From Cellulomonas chitinilytica (GTDB lineage: Bacteria; Actinomycetota; Actinomycetes; Actinomycetales; Cellulomonadaceae): a DNA stretch of 64,000 bases. The position numbers were made by a program, and so were the translations under genes. Positions 39,077-47,435 of this stretch are shown piece after piece; within the stretch, counting starts at the first letter, position 1, and each line of letters opens with the position of its first letter. The notes below the pieces were generated by a model, which searched no databases, had not been told where the DNA came from, and saw only the letters and a list, made by a program, of their open reading frames with translations. The stretch is from positions 1 through 64,000 of the forward strand of contig NZ_BONK01000005.1 of NCBI RefSeq assembly GCF_016862675.1, written 5' to 3'.

Positions 39077-39847
39077 ATGGGTCTGCTCGACGGCAAGAAG
39101 CTCCTCGTCACCGGCGTCCTCACCGACGGCTCGATCGCGTTCCACGTCGCGCGCCTCGCCCAGCAGGAGGGCGCCCAGGTCGTGCTGACCTCGTTCGGCC
39201 GCCAGTTCCGCCTCACGCAGGCCATCGCCCGCCGGCTGCCCGCGCCCGCCGAGGTCGTCCAGCTCGACGTCACCGACGCCGACGACCTCGCCGCGCTGGC
39301 CGACCGGGTCCGCGAGGCGGGCCTCGACTCCCTCGACGGCGTCGTGCACTCGATCGGCTTCGCTCCGCAGTCCGTCATGGGCGGCAACTTCCTCGCCGGC
39401 GAGTGGGAGGACGTCGCGACCGCGCTGCACGTCTCGGCGTACTCGCTCAAGTCGCTCGCCGTGGCTGCGCAGCCGCTGCTGAACCGGGGCGCCTCGATCG
39501 TCGGCCTGACGTTCGACGCGTCGTTCGCGTGGCCGGTCTACGACTGGATGGGCGTCGCGAAGGCGGCGTTCGAGTCGACCGCGCGCTACCTGGCCCGCGA
39601 CCTCGGCCCGTCGGGCGTGCGCGTGAACCTCGTCTCGGCCGGTCCAATCCGCACCACCGCCGCCAAGTCGATCCCCGGCTTCGAGACGATGGAGGGCGGC
39701 TGGCCCGAGCGCGCACCGCTCGGCTGGGACGTCACCGACCCCGAGCCGACGGCCCGTGCGGTGGCGGCCCTGCTGTCCGACTGGTTCCCGGCCACCACCG
39801 CCGAGATCGTGCACGTCGACGGCGGCGTGCACGCCATGGGTCTGTGA
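39077..39847 (+). CDS. fabI: Enoyl-ACP reductase, InhA/FabI type
   Basis: 256 residues. NADH-dependent reductase that completes fatty-acid elongation. It has the SDR-variant motif YxxMxxxK (Y155, M158, K162) instead of YxxxK, plus GSIAFHVARLAQQ at the cofactor loop, VHSIGFAPQ, and GPIRTTAAKSIPGF. This is the target class of isoniazid and triclosan. 47 bases downstream of fabG; ATG with AACGGA. Confidence 0.95.
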   Translation: MGLLDGKKLLVTGVLTDGSIAFHVARLAQQEGAQVVLTSFGRQFRLTQAIARRLPAPAEVVQLDVTDADDLAALADRVREAGLDSLDGVVHSIGFAPQSVMGGNFLAGEWEDVATALHVSAYSLKSLAVAAQPLLNRGASIVGLTFDASFAWPVYDWMGVAKAAFESTARYLARDLGPSGVRVNLVSAGPIRTTAAKSIPGFETMEGGWPERAPLGWDVTDPEPTARAVAALLSDWFPATTAEIVHVDGGVHAMGL

Positions 39848-39862
39848 TGGGACGCTGAGCCG

Positions 39863-40390
39863 GTGACCACCGACTCGCCGCAGGACCCGCGTCGGCTCCT
39901 GCTGCTCCGCCACGCCAAGTCGGAGCACCCGGAGCGCATCAGCGACCACCAGCGGCCGCTCTCGCTCGTGGGCCGGCGGCAGTCTCCGCGCGTGGGTGCG
40001 GCGATGACCGCTGCCGGCCTCGTGCCGGACCTCGTGCTGTGCTCGTCGGCCCTGCGCACCCGGCAGACGTGGGAGCTGGCGCGGACGACGCTGGACGCCG
40101 ACCCGCAGGTCGAGCTCCTCGACGAGGTCTACGACGCGGGCGTCCGGTCGCTCCTGGAGCTCGTCCAGGCGGTTCCCGCGGACGTGCGGACCCTGCTCGT
40201 CGTCGGGCACGAGCCGACGATGTCGCAGACCGCTGCGACGCTCGCGAGCCCGGAGTCGGACGCCACGACGCTCGCGCGCGTCCGGGTCGGCGTGCCGACC
40301 GCGTCGTGGAGCTGGCTGGAGACCGACGGCGCGTGGTCCGAGCTGGGGCCTGGGTCCGCGGCGCTGCTGCGCCTCACGCTGGCGGAGTGA
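39863..40390 (+). CDS. SixA-like phosphohistidine phosphatase
   Basis: 175 residues, GTG 15 bases after fabI. Histidine phosphatase superfamily: RHAKSEH with H17, R in CSSALRTRQTWELA, and the second catalytic His in VVGHEPTMS. The short length and lack of a long insertion fit SixA. It is found with mabA-inhA in many Micrococcales, but its target there is not established. Confidence 0.9.
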   Translation: MTTDSPQDPRRLLLLRHAKSEHPERISDHQRPLSLVGRRQSPRVGAAMTAAGLVPDLVLCSSALRTRQTWELARTTLDADPQVELLDEVYDAGVRSLLELVQAVPADVRTLLVVGHEPTMSQTAATLASPESDATTLARVRVGVPTASWSWLETDGAWSELGPGSAALLRLTLAE

Positions 40391-40397
40391 CCATCCG

Positions 40398-40445
40398 CTG
40401 AGCCGCTCGTGGCGAGCGCTCGTGCGCTCGCCGGCAGCGGCTCAG
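40398..40445. terminator. Nested two-stem bidirectional terminator
   Basis: An outer perfect 10-bp stem (CTGAGCCGCT / AGCGGCTCAG) encloses an inner perfect 9-bp stem (GGCGAGCGC / GCGCTCGCC) with a TCGT loop. It separates sixA (+) from serB (-), and the right outer arm contains the serB stop codon. Confidence 0.85.
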
Positions 40446-41095
40446 TCGCGTGCGAACACCGGCAGGTCGAGCACCGCGTCGAGGCGGTCGCGGACCACGG
40501 CGTCCGCCGCGTCGCACACGAGCGGCTTGGCGTTGAACGCGACGCCGACGGCGGCGAGGGCGAGCATGTCGAGGTCGTTCGCCCCGTCGCCGATCGCGAC
40601 GGTCCGTTCGAGCGGGATCCCGGTCGCGGCGGCGTAGTCGCGCAGCGCGACCGCCTTGGCCGCCCGGTCGACGACGGCGCCCTGCACCCGGCCCGTGAGC
40701 AGGCCGTCGACGACCTCGAGCCGGTTGGCCCGGACCAGACGGATGCCGACGCGGGCTGCGAGCGGCTCGACGATCTCGATGAACCCGCCCGACACCAGGC
40801 CGACCGGCCACCCGCGCCGGTCCAGCTCCGCGACGAGCTCGACGGCACCGGGGGTCAGCACGACCTCGTCGAGCACGTCGGCGAGCACCTGCTCGGGCAG
40901 GCCGGCGAGGGTCGCGACGCGCTGGTGCAGCGACTCCGCGAAGTCGATCTCGCCGCGCATGGCCTGCTCGGTGATCTCGGTGACGAGCTCCTCCGAACCG
41001 GCCCGTGCGGCCAGCATCTCGACCACCTCGCCCGTGATGAACGTCGAGTCGACGTCCATGACGACGAGGTGGCGGGACTGCGGGTCGGTGGTCAC
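40442..41095 (-). CDS. serB: Phosphoserine phosphatase
   Basis: 217 residues, GTG start, leaderless (TACCCT, 7 bases). Last step of serine synthesis. HAD motifs: DVDST with D14 and D16, SGGF (LVSGGFIEIV), the Lys of AAKAVAL, and GDGANDLDML. It lacks the N-terminal ACT domains of the mycobacterial SerB2, so it is the short form. Confidence 0.93.
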   Translation of the reverse strand: MTTDPQSRHLVVMDVDSTFITGEVVEMLAARAGSEELVTEITEQAMRGEIDFAESLHQRVATLAGLPEQVLADVLDEVVLTPGAVELVAELDRRGWPVGLVSGGFIEIVEPLAARVGIRLVRANRLEVVDGLLTGRVQGAVVDRAAKAVALRDYAAATGIPLERTVAIGDGANDLDMLALAAVGVAFNAKPLVCDAADAVVRDRLDAVLDLPVFARD

Positions 41096-41102
41096 GGCTC
41101 GC

Positions 41103-41108
41103 AGGGTA
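41103..41108 (-). promoter_or_regulatory. serB -10 box, leaderless
   Basis: Minus-strand TACCCT, 7 bases before the GTG at 41095. Confidence 0.5.
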
Positions 41109-41150
41109 GTGCGGGCGTCGCCGGGCGCGCTGCGTGGCCCACCACGCGAA

Positions 41151-41180
41151 CCGCCCGGCGCCGTGGTGCACGCCGGGCGG
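41151..41180 (-). terminator. glgC terminator hairpin
   Basis: Perfect 10-bp stem CCGCCCGGCG / CGCCGGGCGG with a 10-base loop, 15 bases after the glgC stop and before the serB promoter. Confidence 0.75.
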
Positions 41181-41194
41181 TCTCGGGGTGGGGC

Positions 41195-42436
41195 TCAGTC
41201 GGTGATGATCGTGCCCTTGGGGACGACGGTGATGCCGGACTCGGTCACCGTGAACCCGCGTGCGAGGTCGTGCTCGCGGTCCAGGCCGATCCGGGCGCGC
41301 TCCGGGACGATCACGTTCTTGTCGAGGATGGCCCGGTGGATCTGCGCGTACCGGTTGATCTCGACGTCGTCCATGATCACGGAGTCCGTGATCTGCGCCC
41401 ACGAGTGCGCCTTGATGTGCGGCGAGAGCACCGAGCCGGACACGGTGGCCCCGGACACGAGGACGCCTGGGGACACGATCGAGTCGGCGGCGTGCCCGAG
41501 CCGGCCGGCACCGGCGTGCACGAACTTGGCCGGCGGCAGGCCGACGTACCCGGTGTAGAGCGGCCACTCGTGGTTGTAGAGGTTGAACACCGGCTCGATC
41601 GAGATGAGGTCGATGTTCGCCTCGTAGTACGCGTCGATGGTGCCGACGTCCCGCCAGTAGTCGCGGTCGCGGGGCGTCGAGCCGGCCACGTCGTTGCGCA
41701 GGAAGTCGTACACGCCCGCCGTGCCGCGCTCGACGAAGTAGGGGGCGATGTCTCCACCCATGTCGTGGCGGGAGTCGGGGTTCTCCGCGTCGGCCGTGAC
41801 GGCCTTGACCAGCGCGTCCGCGTCGGCCACGTAGTTGCCCATCGAGGCGAGGATCTCGCCGGGGGAGTCGGCCAGGCCCACGGGGTCGGTCGGCTTCTCG
41901 CGGAACGCCGTGATCCGGGTGGCGTCCGTCGGGTCGGTCTCGATGACGCCGAACTGGTCGGCCTCCTCGATCGGCTGCCGGATGGCCGCGACCGTGAACT
42001 CGGCGCCGGACGCGATGTGCGCGTCGACCATCTGGGAGAAGTCCATACGGTAGACGTGGTCCGCGCCGACCACGACGACGATGTCGGGGCGCTCGTCCTC
42101 GATGATGTTGAGACACTGGTAGATGGCGTCGGCGCTGCCGAGGTACCAGTGCTTGCCGACGCGCTGCTGCGCGGGCACGGCTGCGACGTAGTTGCCGAGC
42201 AGCGGCGACATCCGCCACGTCTTCGAGACGTGCCGGTCGAGGCTGTGCGACTTGTACTGCGTGAGCACGATGACGTGCAGGTACCGGGAGTTGATGACGT
42301 TCGAGAGCGCGAAGTCGATCAGGCGGTAGATGCCCCCGAACGGCACCGCCGGCTTGGCCCGATGCGCCGTGAGCGGCATGAGTCGTTTGCCCTCGCCACC
42401 TGCGAGGACGATTGCGAGGACACGGGGCGCTGCCAT
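41195..42436 (-). CDS. glgC: Glucose-1-phosphate adenylyltransferase
   Basis: 413 residues. It makes ADP-glucose for glycogen. Nucleotidyltransferase signature [30 protein letters not shown] begins the protein, [11 protein letters not shown] and [12 protein letters not shown] follow, and a left-handed beta-helix forms the C-terminus. Divergent from glgM; leaderless start (TAGGGT, 7 bases, ATG). ADP-glucose made here is the donor for the neighbouring enzyme. Confidence 0.96.
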   Translation of the reverse strand: MAAPRVLAIVLAGGEGKRLMPLTAHRAKPAVPFGGIYRLIDFALSNVINSRYLHVIVLTQYKSHSLDRHVSKTWRMSPLLGNYVAAVPAQQRVGKHWYLGSADAIYQCLNIIEDERPDIVVVVGADHVYRMDFSQMVDAHIASGAEFTVAAIRQPIEEADQFGVIETDPTDATRITAFREKPTDPVGLADSPGEILASMGNYVADADALVKAVTADAENPDSRHDMGGDIAPYFVERGTAGVYDFLRNDVAGSTPRDRDYWRDVGTIDAYYEANIDLISIEPVFNLYNHEWPLYTGYVGLPPAKFVHAGAGRLGHAADSIVSPGVLVSGATVSGSVLSPHIKAHSWAQITDSVIMDDVEINRYAQIHRAILDKNVIVPERARIGLDREHDLARGFTVTESGITVVPKGTIITD

Positions 42437-42443
42437 GGTGACG

Positions 42444-42449
42444 ACCCTA
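42444..42449 (-). promoter_or_regulatory. glgC -10 box, leaderless
   Basis: Minus-strand TAGGGT, 7 bases before the ATG at 42436. Confidence 0.6.
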
Positions 42450-42493
42450 GGCCCCCTCGACGGTCACGGCGAGGCGTGACCCGTCTCACGCGC

Positions 42494-42499
42494 TAGCGT
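42494..42499 (+). promoter_or_regulatory. glgM -10 box
   Basis: TAGCGT, giving a leader of ~43 bases with GGGAGG before the GTG at 42549. Only ~45 bases separate it from the divergent glgC -10. Confidence 0.5.
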
Positions 42500-42548
42500 G
42501 TCGGAAGGTGCTGCGTCCGTCCGGACCGGCCACGACCGGGAGGTGCGC

Positions 42549-43775
42549 GTGCGCGTCGACCTGCTCACCCGCGAGTACCCGCCGCACGTCTACGGAGGCG
42601 CGGGCGTGCACGTGGCGGGGTTGTCCCAGGTGCTTCGTCGCACCATCGACGTGCGGGTGCACTGCTTCGAGGGTCCCCGTGACGAACCGGGCGTGCAGGG
42701 GTACTCGGTGCCCGGCGAGCTCGCGGCGGCGAACCCCGCCCTGCAGACGCTCGGCGTGGACCTCGAGATGGTCGACGCGGTCGGCCGGACCGGGGACGAC
42801 GGTGTCGCGTCCGACCTCGTCCACTCGCACACCTGGTACGCGAACCTCGCCGGTCATCTCGCAGGCCTGCTGCACGGGCTCCCGCACGTGGTCACGGCCC
42901 ACAGCCTGGAGCCGCTGCGGCCCTGGAAGGCCGAGCAGCTGGGCGGCGGGTACGCGCTGTCGAGCTGGGCCGAGAAGACCTCGTACGAGGCCGCGGCCGG
43001 TGTCATCGCGGTCAGCGGCGGGATGCGGGACGACATCCTGCGGTCCTACCCCGCGATCGACCCCGCCAAGGTCCACGTGGTGCACAACGGCATCGACCTC
43101 GACGGCTGGAAGCGCCCGACCGACGATGCCGCGCGCGCCGCCGCCGACGCGACGGTGCGACGGCTCGGCATCGACCCCGACCGTCCGTCCGTGGTGTTCG
43201 TCGGCCGGATCACCCGGCAGAAGGGCCTGCCGTACTTCCTGCGGGCCGCCGAGCGGCTGCCTGCCGACGTCCAGGTCGTGCTGTGCGCGGGCGCGCCCGA
43301 CACGCCGCAGATCGCCGCGGAGGTGTCGGGGCTCGTCGAGCAGCTGCAGCAGCGGCGCTCGGGCGTCGTGTGGATCGAGCAGATGCTCCCGCGCGACCAG
43401 CTCGTCGCGGTGCTCGACGCCGGCACCCTGTTCGCCTGCCCGTCCATCTACGAGCCGCTCGGCATCGTCAACCTCGAGGCGATGGCCGTCGGGCTCCCGG
43501 TGGTCGGGACCGCGACGGGTGGCATCCCGGAGGTGATCGATGACGGCGTCACGGGGACCCTCGTCCCCATCGACCAGCTGCGGGACGGCACGGGCACCCC
43601 GGTCGACCCGGAGCGGTTCGTCGCCGACCTCGCCGCCGCGCTCACGGAGCTCGTGACCGACCCCGAGCGGGCGGCCCTGTGGGGGCAGGCCGCGCGTCGT
43701 CGGGTGGAGGACCACTTCTCGTGGGAGGCCATCGCCGAACGCACCGTGGAGGTCTACCGCCACGTGCTCGCCTGA
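42549..43775 (+). CDS. glgM: GT4 glycogen / maltose-1-phosphate synthase (GlgM-type)
   Basis: 408 residues from the GTG at 42549, which has GGGAGG 5 bases upstream and gives the usual start RVDLLTREYPPHVYGGAGVH; in-frame GTGs at 42498 and 42543 are less likely. Nucleotide-sugar-binding motifs: FVGRITRQKGLPYFLRA and the E-x7-E element FACPSIYEPLGIVNLEAMA. The family is annotated as glycogen synthase, but the actinobacterial member Rv1212c makes maltose-1-phosphate from ADP-glucose for the GlgE route. It pairs with divergent glgC. Confidence 0.92.
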   Translation: MRVDLLTREYPPHVYGGAGVHVAGLSQVLRRTIDVRVHCFEGPRDEPGVQGYSVPGELAAANPALQTLGVDLEMVDAVGRTGDDGVASDLVHSHTWYANLAGHLAGLLHGLPHVVTAHSLEPLRPWKAEQLGGGYALSSWAEKTSYEAAAGVIAVSGGMRDDILRSYPAIDPAKVHVVHNGIDLDGWKRPTDDAARAAADATVRRLGIDPDRPSVVFVGRITRQKGLPYFLRAAERLPADVQVVLCAGAPDTPQIAAEVSGLVEQLQQRRSGVVWIEQMLPRDQLVAVLDAGTLFACPSIYEPLGIVNLEAMAVGLPVVGTATGGIPEVIDDGVTGTLVPIDQLRDGTGTPVDPERFVADLAAALTELVTDPERAALWGQAARRRVEDHFSWEAIAERTVEVYRHVLA

Positions 43776-43797
43776 CGGCTGGGCGCGGGCGCGACGC

Positions 43798-44562
43798 TCA
43801 GGGGGCGATCGACGTCGCGGCGGCCCCCATCGCCCGGCGGGCCACGCGGTCCACCTCGCGCAGGGCGGTCGAGCGCTGGTCCGCCTGCCACAGGTTGACC
43901 GCGCCGCCGTCGTCGCGCGCGGCGAGCGCCACGATGTCGCGCAGCCGCGCCGCGCTCGCGAGCACCCGCACGCGCCGGCCGTCGAGGCCCTCGGGCAGCC
44001 GCCAGCCGGGCACCTGCGCGTCCCGCAGGCCCGCGATCTGCTCGGCCGCCTCGAGTCGCCAGCGGGCGACGTCGAGCCGCACGAGCGCCTCGGTGGCGTC
44101 GATGAGGCCCTGCCGCAGCTCGCGCTCGGCGTCCGCGAGCGAGCCCGTCGTGCCGAGGACGCCTGTCCGCCAGTCGTCGACCTCGTGGAGCCGCCACGTG
44201 ACGAGGTGCCCGGGCTCGTACGACGACCCGAACCGTTCGACCGCAGGGATCGCCGCGAGGCACACGGCGGGCGTCCGCACGAGGACGCACTCGCCGGCGT
44301 CCAGGGCGGCCCGGCTCACCGCCGCCGGGACGGCCGCGGGGTCCCCCGTGGCGGGGACCGCCGCGGCGACGTCCCGGGGGAGGTCGCCGCAGGCGTCGAG
44401 CAGCCTCGTCAGGGGGCCCGGTTCGTCGTCCTCACCGCCGTCGACCGTGTGCGGCTCGTCGTCGGCCTGGACGGCGCGCAGCAGGGCCGCGCGGTCGGTG
44501 TCCGGCACGGACAGCCACAGCGCCAGCAGCACGGATCGGGGCAGCTCGAGGGTGCGGTCCAC
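43798..44562 (-). CDS. Conserved hypothetical protein, all-helical
   Basis: 254 residues, GTG start with a TACGGT box 6 bases upstream (leaderless). Mixed helices, for example LRQGLIDATEALVRLDVARW and RLEAAEQIAGLRDAQVPGWRLP, with no membrane segment. One Cys pair region ECVLVRTPAVCLA. I do not recognise a family with a known function. The gene lies alone between glgM (convergent, 22 bases between stops) and a divergent ABC ATPase. Confidence 0.8.
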   Translation of the reverse strand: MDRTLELPRSVLLALWLSVPDTDRAALLRAVQADDEPHTVDGGEDDEPGPLTRLLDACGDLPRDVAAAVPATGDPAAVPAAVSRAALDAGECVLVRTPAVCLAAIPAVERFGSSYEPGHLVTWRLHEVDDWRTGVLGTTGSLADAERELRQGLIDATEALVRLDVARWRLEAAEQIAGLRDAQVPGWRLPEGLDGRRVRVLASAARLRDIVALAARDDGGAVNLWQADQRSTALREVDRVARRAMGAAATSIAP

Positions 44563-44568
44563 CGGACC

Positions 44569-44574
44569 ACCGTA
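44569..44574 (-). promoter_or_regulatory. -10 box, leaderless
   Basis: Minus-strand TACGGT, 6 bases before the GTG at 44562. Confidence 0.5.
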
Positions 44575-44659
44575 GGCGGCGCACCGCGGGTGAGGACCGA
44601 CGTGACCCAGACCACGCGTCGTCGCTCGTCGAGGGACCGTCGGCGCGCCGGGCGGCGGT

Positions 44660-44665
44660 TAGGGT
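44660..44665 (+). promoter_or_regulatory. -10 box of the solitary ABC ATPase, leaderless
   Basis: TAGGGT, 7 bases before the ATG at 44673. It rules out the ATG at 44667 as the natural start. Confidence 0.6.
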
Positions 44666-44672
44666 CATGCCC

Positions 44673-45464
44673 ATGACCGACGTGCTCGACCTGCAGGCCG
44701 TGACGATCCGGCGGGGGACGACGACGATCCTCGACCGCGTGACCTGGACGGTGCGGGAGGGCGAACGTTGGGTCGTGCTCGGCCGCAACGGCGCCGGCAA
44801 GACGACGATGCTGCAGGTCGCGTCGGGGCGCATGCACCCCACCAGCGGGACGGCCGAGCTCCTGGGCGAGCGGCTCGGCCGGGTCGACGTGTTCGAGCTG
44901 CGGCCCCGGATCGGCCTGTCGAGCGCGGCGCTCGCGGACCGGATCCCGGCGGGGGAGACCGTGCGCGACGTGGTGCTGACGGCCGCGTACGGCGTCACCG
45001 GACGGTGGCGCGAGTCGTACGAGCAGCTCGACGAGGCCCGGGCCGCCGACCTGCTGCGCGCGTTCGGCGTGCAGCACCTGTCCGACCGGTACTTCGGCAC
45101 GCTCAGCGAGGGGGAGCGCAAGCGCGTGCAGATCGCGCGGTCGCTCATGACGGACCCCGAGCTGCTGCTACTCGACGAGCCCGCCGCCGGGCTGGACCTC
45201 GGCGGTCGCGAGGAGCTCGTGGCCGCGCTGTCCGAGCTGGCCGCGGACAAGCGCTCGCCCGTCCTGGTCCTCGTGACCCACCACGTCGAGGAGATCCCGC
45301 CCGGCTTCACGCACGTGCTGCTCCTGCGTGACGGCACCGTGTTCGCCGCGGGTCCGACGCACGAGGTGCTCACGGCCGAGAACCTCTCGGGCGCGTTCGG
45401 CGTCGACCTCGTCGTCGACCACCGCGAGGGCCGTTGGTCGGCCCGCGCCGCCGCGGCGCGCTGA
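44673..45464 (+). CDS. Solitary ABC ATPase, ModF/YlmA-like
   Basis: 263 residues from the second of two nearby ATGs. Walker A GRNGAGKTT, signature LSEGERKRVQIARSLM (LSEGE instead of LSGGQ), Walker B LLLLDEPAAGLD, and VTHHVEEIPPGFTHVLLLRDG, the last block typical of ABC proteins close to ModF. No permease gene adjoins. Its role is unknown; proteins of this type may not be transporters at all. Confidence 0.88.
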   Translation: MTDVLDLQAVTIRRGTTTILDRVTWTVREGERWVVLGRNGAGKTTMLQVASGRMHPTSGTAELLGERLGRVDVFELRPRIGLSSAALADRIPAGETVRDVVLTAAYGVTGRWRESYEQLDEARAADLLRAFGVQHLSDRYFGTLSEGERKRVQIARSLMTDPELLLLDEPAAGLDLGGREELVAALSELAADKRSPVLVLVTHHVEEIPPGFTHVLLLRDGTVFAAGPTHEVLTAENLSGAFGVDLVVDHREGRWSARAAAAR

Positions 45465-45511
45465 CGCCGATCCCGGTCCGCGGAACCTCAGACGTAGGCA
45501 AAGTCGACGTC

Positions 45512-45517
45512 TAGGAT
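45512..45517 (+). promoter_or_regulatory. -10 box of the NfeD/SPFH operon
   Basis: TAGGAT, with a ~48-base leader and AGGAGG before the ATG at 45572. No -35 recognised. Confidence 0.45.
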
Positions 45518-45571
45518 CGGTGTGTACAGCGAGGTCCTCGGCGGGCCTCGCCGGGCCAGGAGGTCGCACTG

Positions 45572-46048
45572 ATGGAGTGGCTGTGGTGGGTCGGGGCGGC
45601 GTTGCTGTTCGGCATCATGGAGATGCTGACGCTCGGCCTCGTGTTCGTCATGTTCGCGGGCGGTGCGCTCGCGGGTGCGCTGGCGTACGCCCTCGGTGCC
45701 TCGGTCCCGGTGCAGATCCTCGTCGCTGCGGCGACGTCGGCCCTGCTGCTCGGTGCGCTGCGTCCGTGGCTGCTGCGGCACCTGCGCCAGCGCAGCCCGC
45801 TCGTCGAGACCAACTCGGCCGCGCTCGTCGGTCGTGACGCGGTCGTCGTGTCGACCGTGACGGTCGACAGCGGCCGCGTGAAGCTCAACGGGGAGGTGTG
45901 GAGCGCGCGCGCGGACGCCGGCTCCGCGATCCCGCCCGGCACCCCGGTCAAGGTCGCCCGGATCGACGGTGCGACCGCCGTCGTGACGCAGACGGTCACC
46001 GGGCCCGGCGCCGTCCCCGGCGTGGGCGGCACCGCCCCGCGTGCCTGA
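45572..46048 (+). CDS. NfeD family membrane protein
   Basis: 158 residues. Two to three N-terminal helices (WLWWVGAALLFGIMEMLTLGLVFVMFAGG split by a short turn) are followed by a C-terminal OB-fold domain (ALVGRDAVVVSTVTVDSGRVKLNGEVWSARAD). NfeD proteins partner with SPFH/stomatin proteins in membrane microdomains, and a stomatin-like gene follows after 67 bases. Confidence 0.92.
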   Translation: MEWLWWVGAALLFGIMEMLTLGLVFVMFAGGALAGALAYALGASVPVQILVAAATSALLLGALRPWLLRHLRQRSPLVETNSAALVGRDAVVVSTVTVDSGRVKLNGEVWSARADAGSAIPPGTPVKVARIDGATAVVTQTVTGPGAVPGVGGTAPRA

Positions 46049-46115
46049 CCCGGCCCTGCCGGTCCCGTTCCGCCGTGCCGGCGAGCTCGCCGGTGCGTGA
46101 CCCCCAGGAGGATCC

Positions 46116-47345
46116 ATGGACGACACGACCAACGCGGGCCAGATCGCGCTGTACCTCGTGCTCGGGCTCGTTCTGCTGTTCGTCGTCGTCGCCCTGGTGC
46201 GGTCGGTGCGCATCGTGCCGCAGGCCGCCGCGATCATCGTCGAGCGGCTCGGCCGGTACTCGCGCACGCTGGACGCCGGCCTGCACCTGCTCATCCCGTT
46301 CGTCGACCGGGTCCGCGCGGGCGTGGACCTGCGCGAGCAGGTGGTGTCGTTCCCGCCGCAGCCGGTGATCACGTCCGACAACCTCGTGGTGAGCATCGAC
46401 ACGGTCATCTACTTCCAGGTGACCGAGCCGCGGTACGCGGTGTACGAGATCGCCAACTACATCCAGGGCATCGAGCAGCTCACGGTGACGACGCTGCGCA
46501 ACGTCGTCGGGTCGATGGACCTCGAGCAGACGCTGACGAGCCGTGACCAGATCAACGGCCAGCTGCGCGGCGTGCTCGACGAGGCGACGGGCCGGTGGGG
46601 CGTGCGCGTCAACCGGGTCGAGCTCAAGTCGATCGACCCGCCGGACAGCATCAAGGGCTCGATGGAGCAGCAGATGCGTGCCGAGCGCGACCGTCGCGCC
46701 GCGATCCTCACGGCCGAGGGTGTGAAGCAGTCGCAGATCCTCACGGCCGAGGGCGAGAAGCAGGCGGCGATCCTGCGGGCCGAGGGTTCGGCGCAGGCGA
46801 CGATCCTCACGGCCGAGGGCGAGGCGCGCGCCATCCTGCAGGTCTTCGACGCCGTGCACCGCGGGGACGCCGACCCGAAGCTGCTCGCGTACCAGTACCT
46901 GCAGACGCTGCCGAAGATCGCGGCGAGCCCGTCGAACAAGATGTGGTTCCTGCCGTCGGAGCTGTCGGGTGCGCTCGGTCAGCTCGCGAAGGGGTTCGGT
47001 GGCGGGTTCGTCCCGGAGGGCGGGGAGCCGGCGCGGGCGCCGGGTTCGTCGCCGCTCGGTGACGAGCTGCCGCCGGTCGCGCTGACCGACCCGGCCGAGG
47101 CGCTCGCGGAGGCCCGCCGGGAGTCGGCTGCGGCGACCGCGGACGCGACGAGCGCGGGCACGCTGAGCGGCGTGCCGTTCGACCCGTCGGTCGAGCTGGG
47201 TCAGCGGCCCGGGTCGCCGGCGGTCCCGTCGCGACCCGTCCCACCGCCGGTGCCGCCCGCGCAGTACCCGCCGTCGACCGCGACCCCGCCGGCGCCCCCG
47301 GCCCCGCCGCAGGCTCCGCCTCCGGAGGACCGCCCGCAGCCCTGA
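46116..47345 (+). CDS. SPFH/Band 7 stomatin-like protein
   Basis: 409 residues, AGGAGG just upstream. One N-terminal helix (residues ~10-28), then the Band 7 domain beginning IVPQAAAIIVERLGRYSRTL with PPQPVITSDNLVVSIDTVIY. After this comes an 11-residue repeat (ILTAEGEKQAA type, four copies) that should form the SPFH oligomerisation coiled coil, followed by a ~120-residue Pro/Ala-rich tail. Similar to QmcA/HflC-like proteins. Partner NfeD is upstream. It ends at a canonical terminator. Confidence 0.93.
   Translation: MDDTTNAGQIALYLVLGLVLLFVVVALVRSVRIVPQAAAIIVERLGRYSRTLDAGLHLLIPFVDRVRAGVDLREQVVSFPPQPVITSDNLVVSIDTVIYFQVTEPRYAVYEIANYIQGIEQLTVTTLRNVVGSMDLEQTLTSRDQINGQLRGVLDEATGRWGVRVNRVELKSIDPPDSIKGSMEQQMRAERDRRAAILTAEGVKQSQILTAEGEKQAAILRAEGSAQATILTAEGEARAILQVFDAVHRGDADPKLLAYQYLQTLPKIAASPSNKMWFLPSELSGALGQLAKGFGGGFVPEGGEPARAPGSSPLGDELPPVALTDPAEALAEARRESAAATADATSAGTLSGVPFDPSVELGQRPGSPAVPSRPVPPPVPPAQYPPSTATPPAPPAPPQAPPPEDRPQP
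46704..46835 (+). repeat. Four tandem 33-bp units (11-residue coiled-coil repeat)
   Basis: Units start at 46704, 46737, 46770 and 46803, each encoding IL(T/R)AEGxxxxx. An 11-residue spacing is a hendecad coiled coil. Confidence 0.9.
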
Positions 47346-47350
47346 GTCGC

Positions 47351-47395
47351 CACGACACCCCCGTTCACCCAGAGCGAACGGGGGTGTCGTGTTTT
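47351..47395 (+). terminator. Canonical intrinsic terminator
   Basis: A perfect 16-bp stem (47351-47366 against 47376-47391) with a 9-base loop and then TTTT. The only terminator in the window with a clear T-run. Confidence 0.95.
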
Positions 47396-47404
47396 CGGCT
47401 CGCG

Positions 47405-47420
47405 GAGTGAGTGCTCACTC
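47405..47420 (+). promoter_or_regulatory. Candidate operator of the TetR-type regulator
   Basis: Perfect palindrome GAGTGAG-TG-CTCACTC, ending four bases before the TAAGTT -10 hexamer. It occupies the -35/-10 spacer, so binding would block the promoter of the regulator and its ABC genes. Confidence 0.75.
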
Positions 47421-47423
47421 AGT

Positions 47424-47429
47424 TAAGTT
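47424..47429 (+). promoter_or_regulatory. -10 box of the TetR-ABC operon, leaderless
   Basis: TAAGTT, 6 bases before the ATG at 47436. Confidence 0.6.
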
Positions 47430-47435
47430 CGCCGC

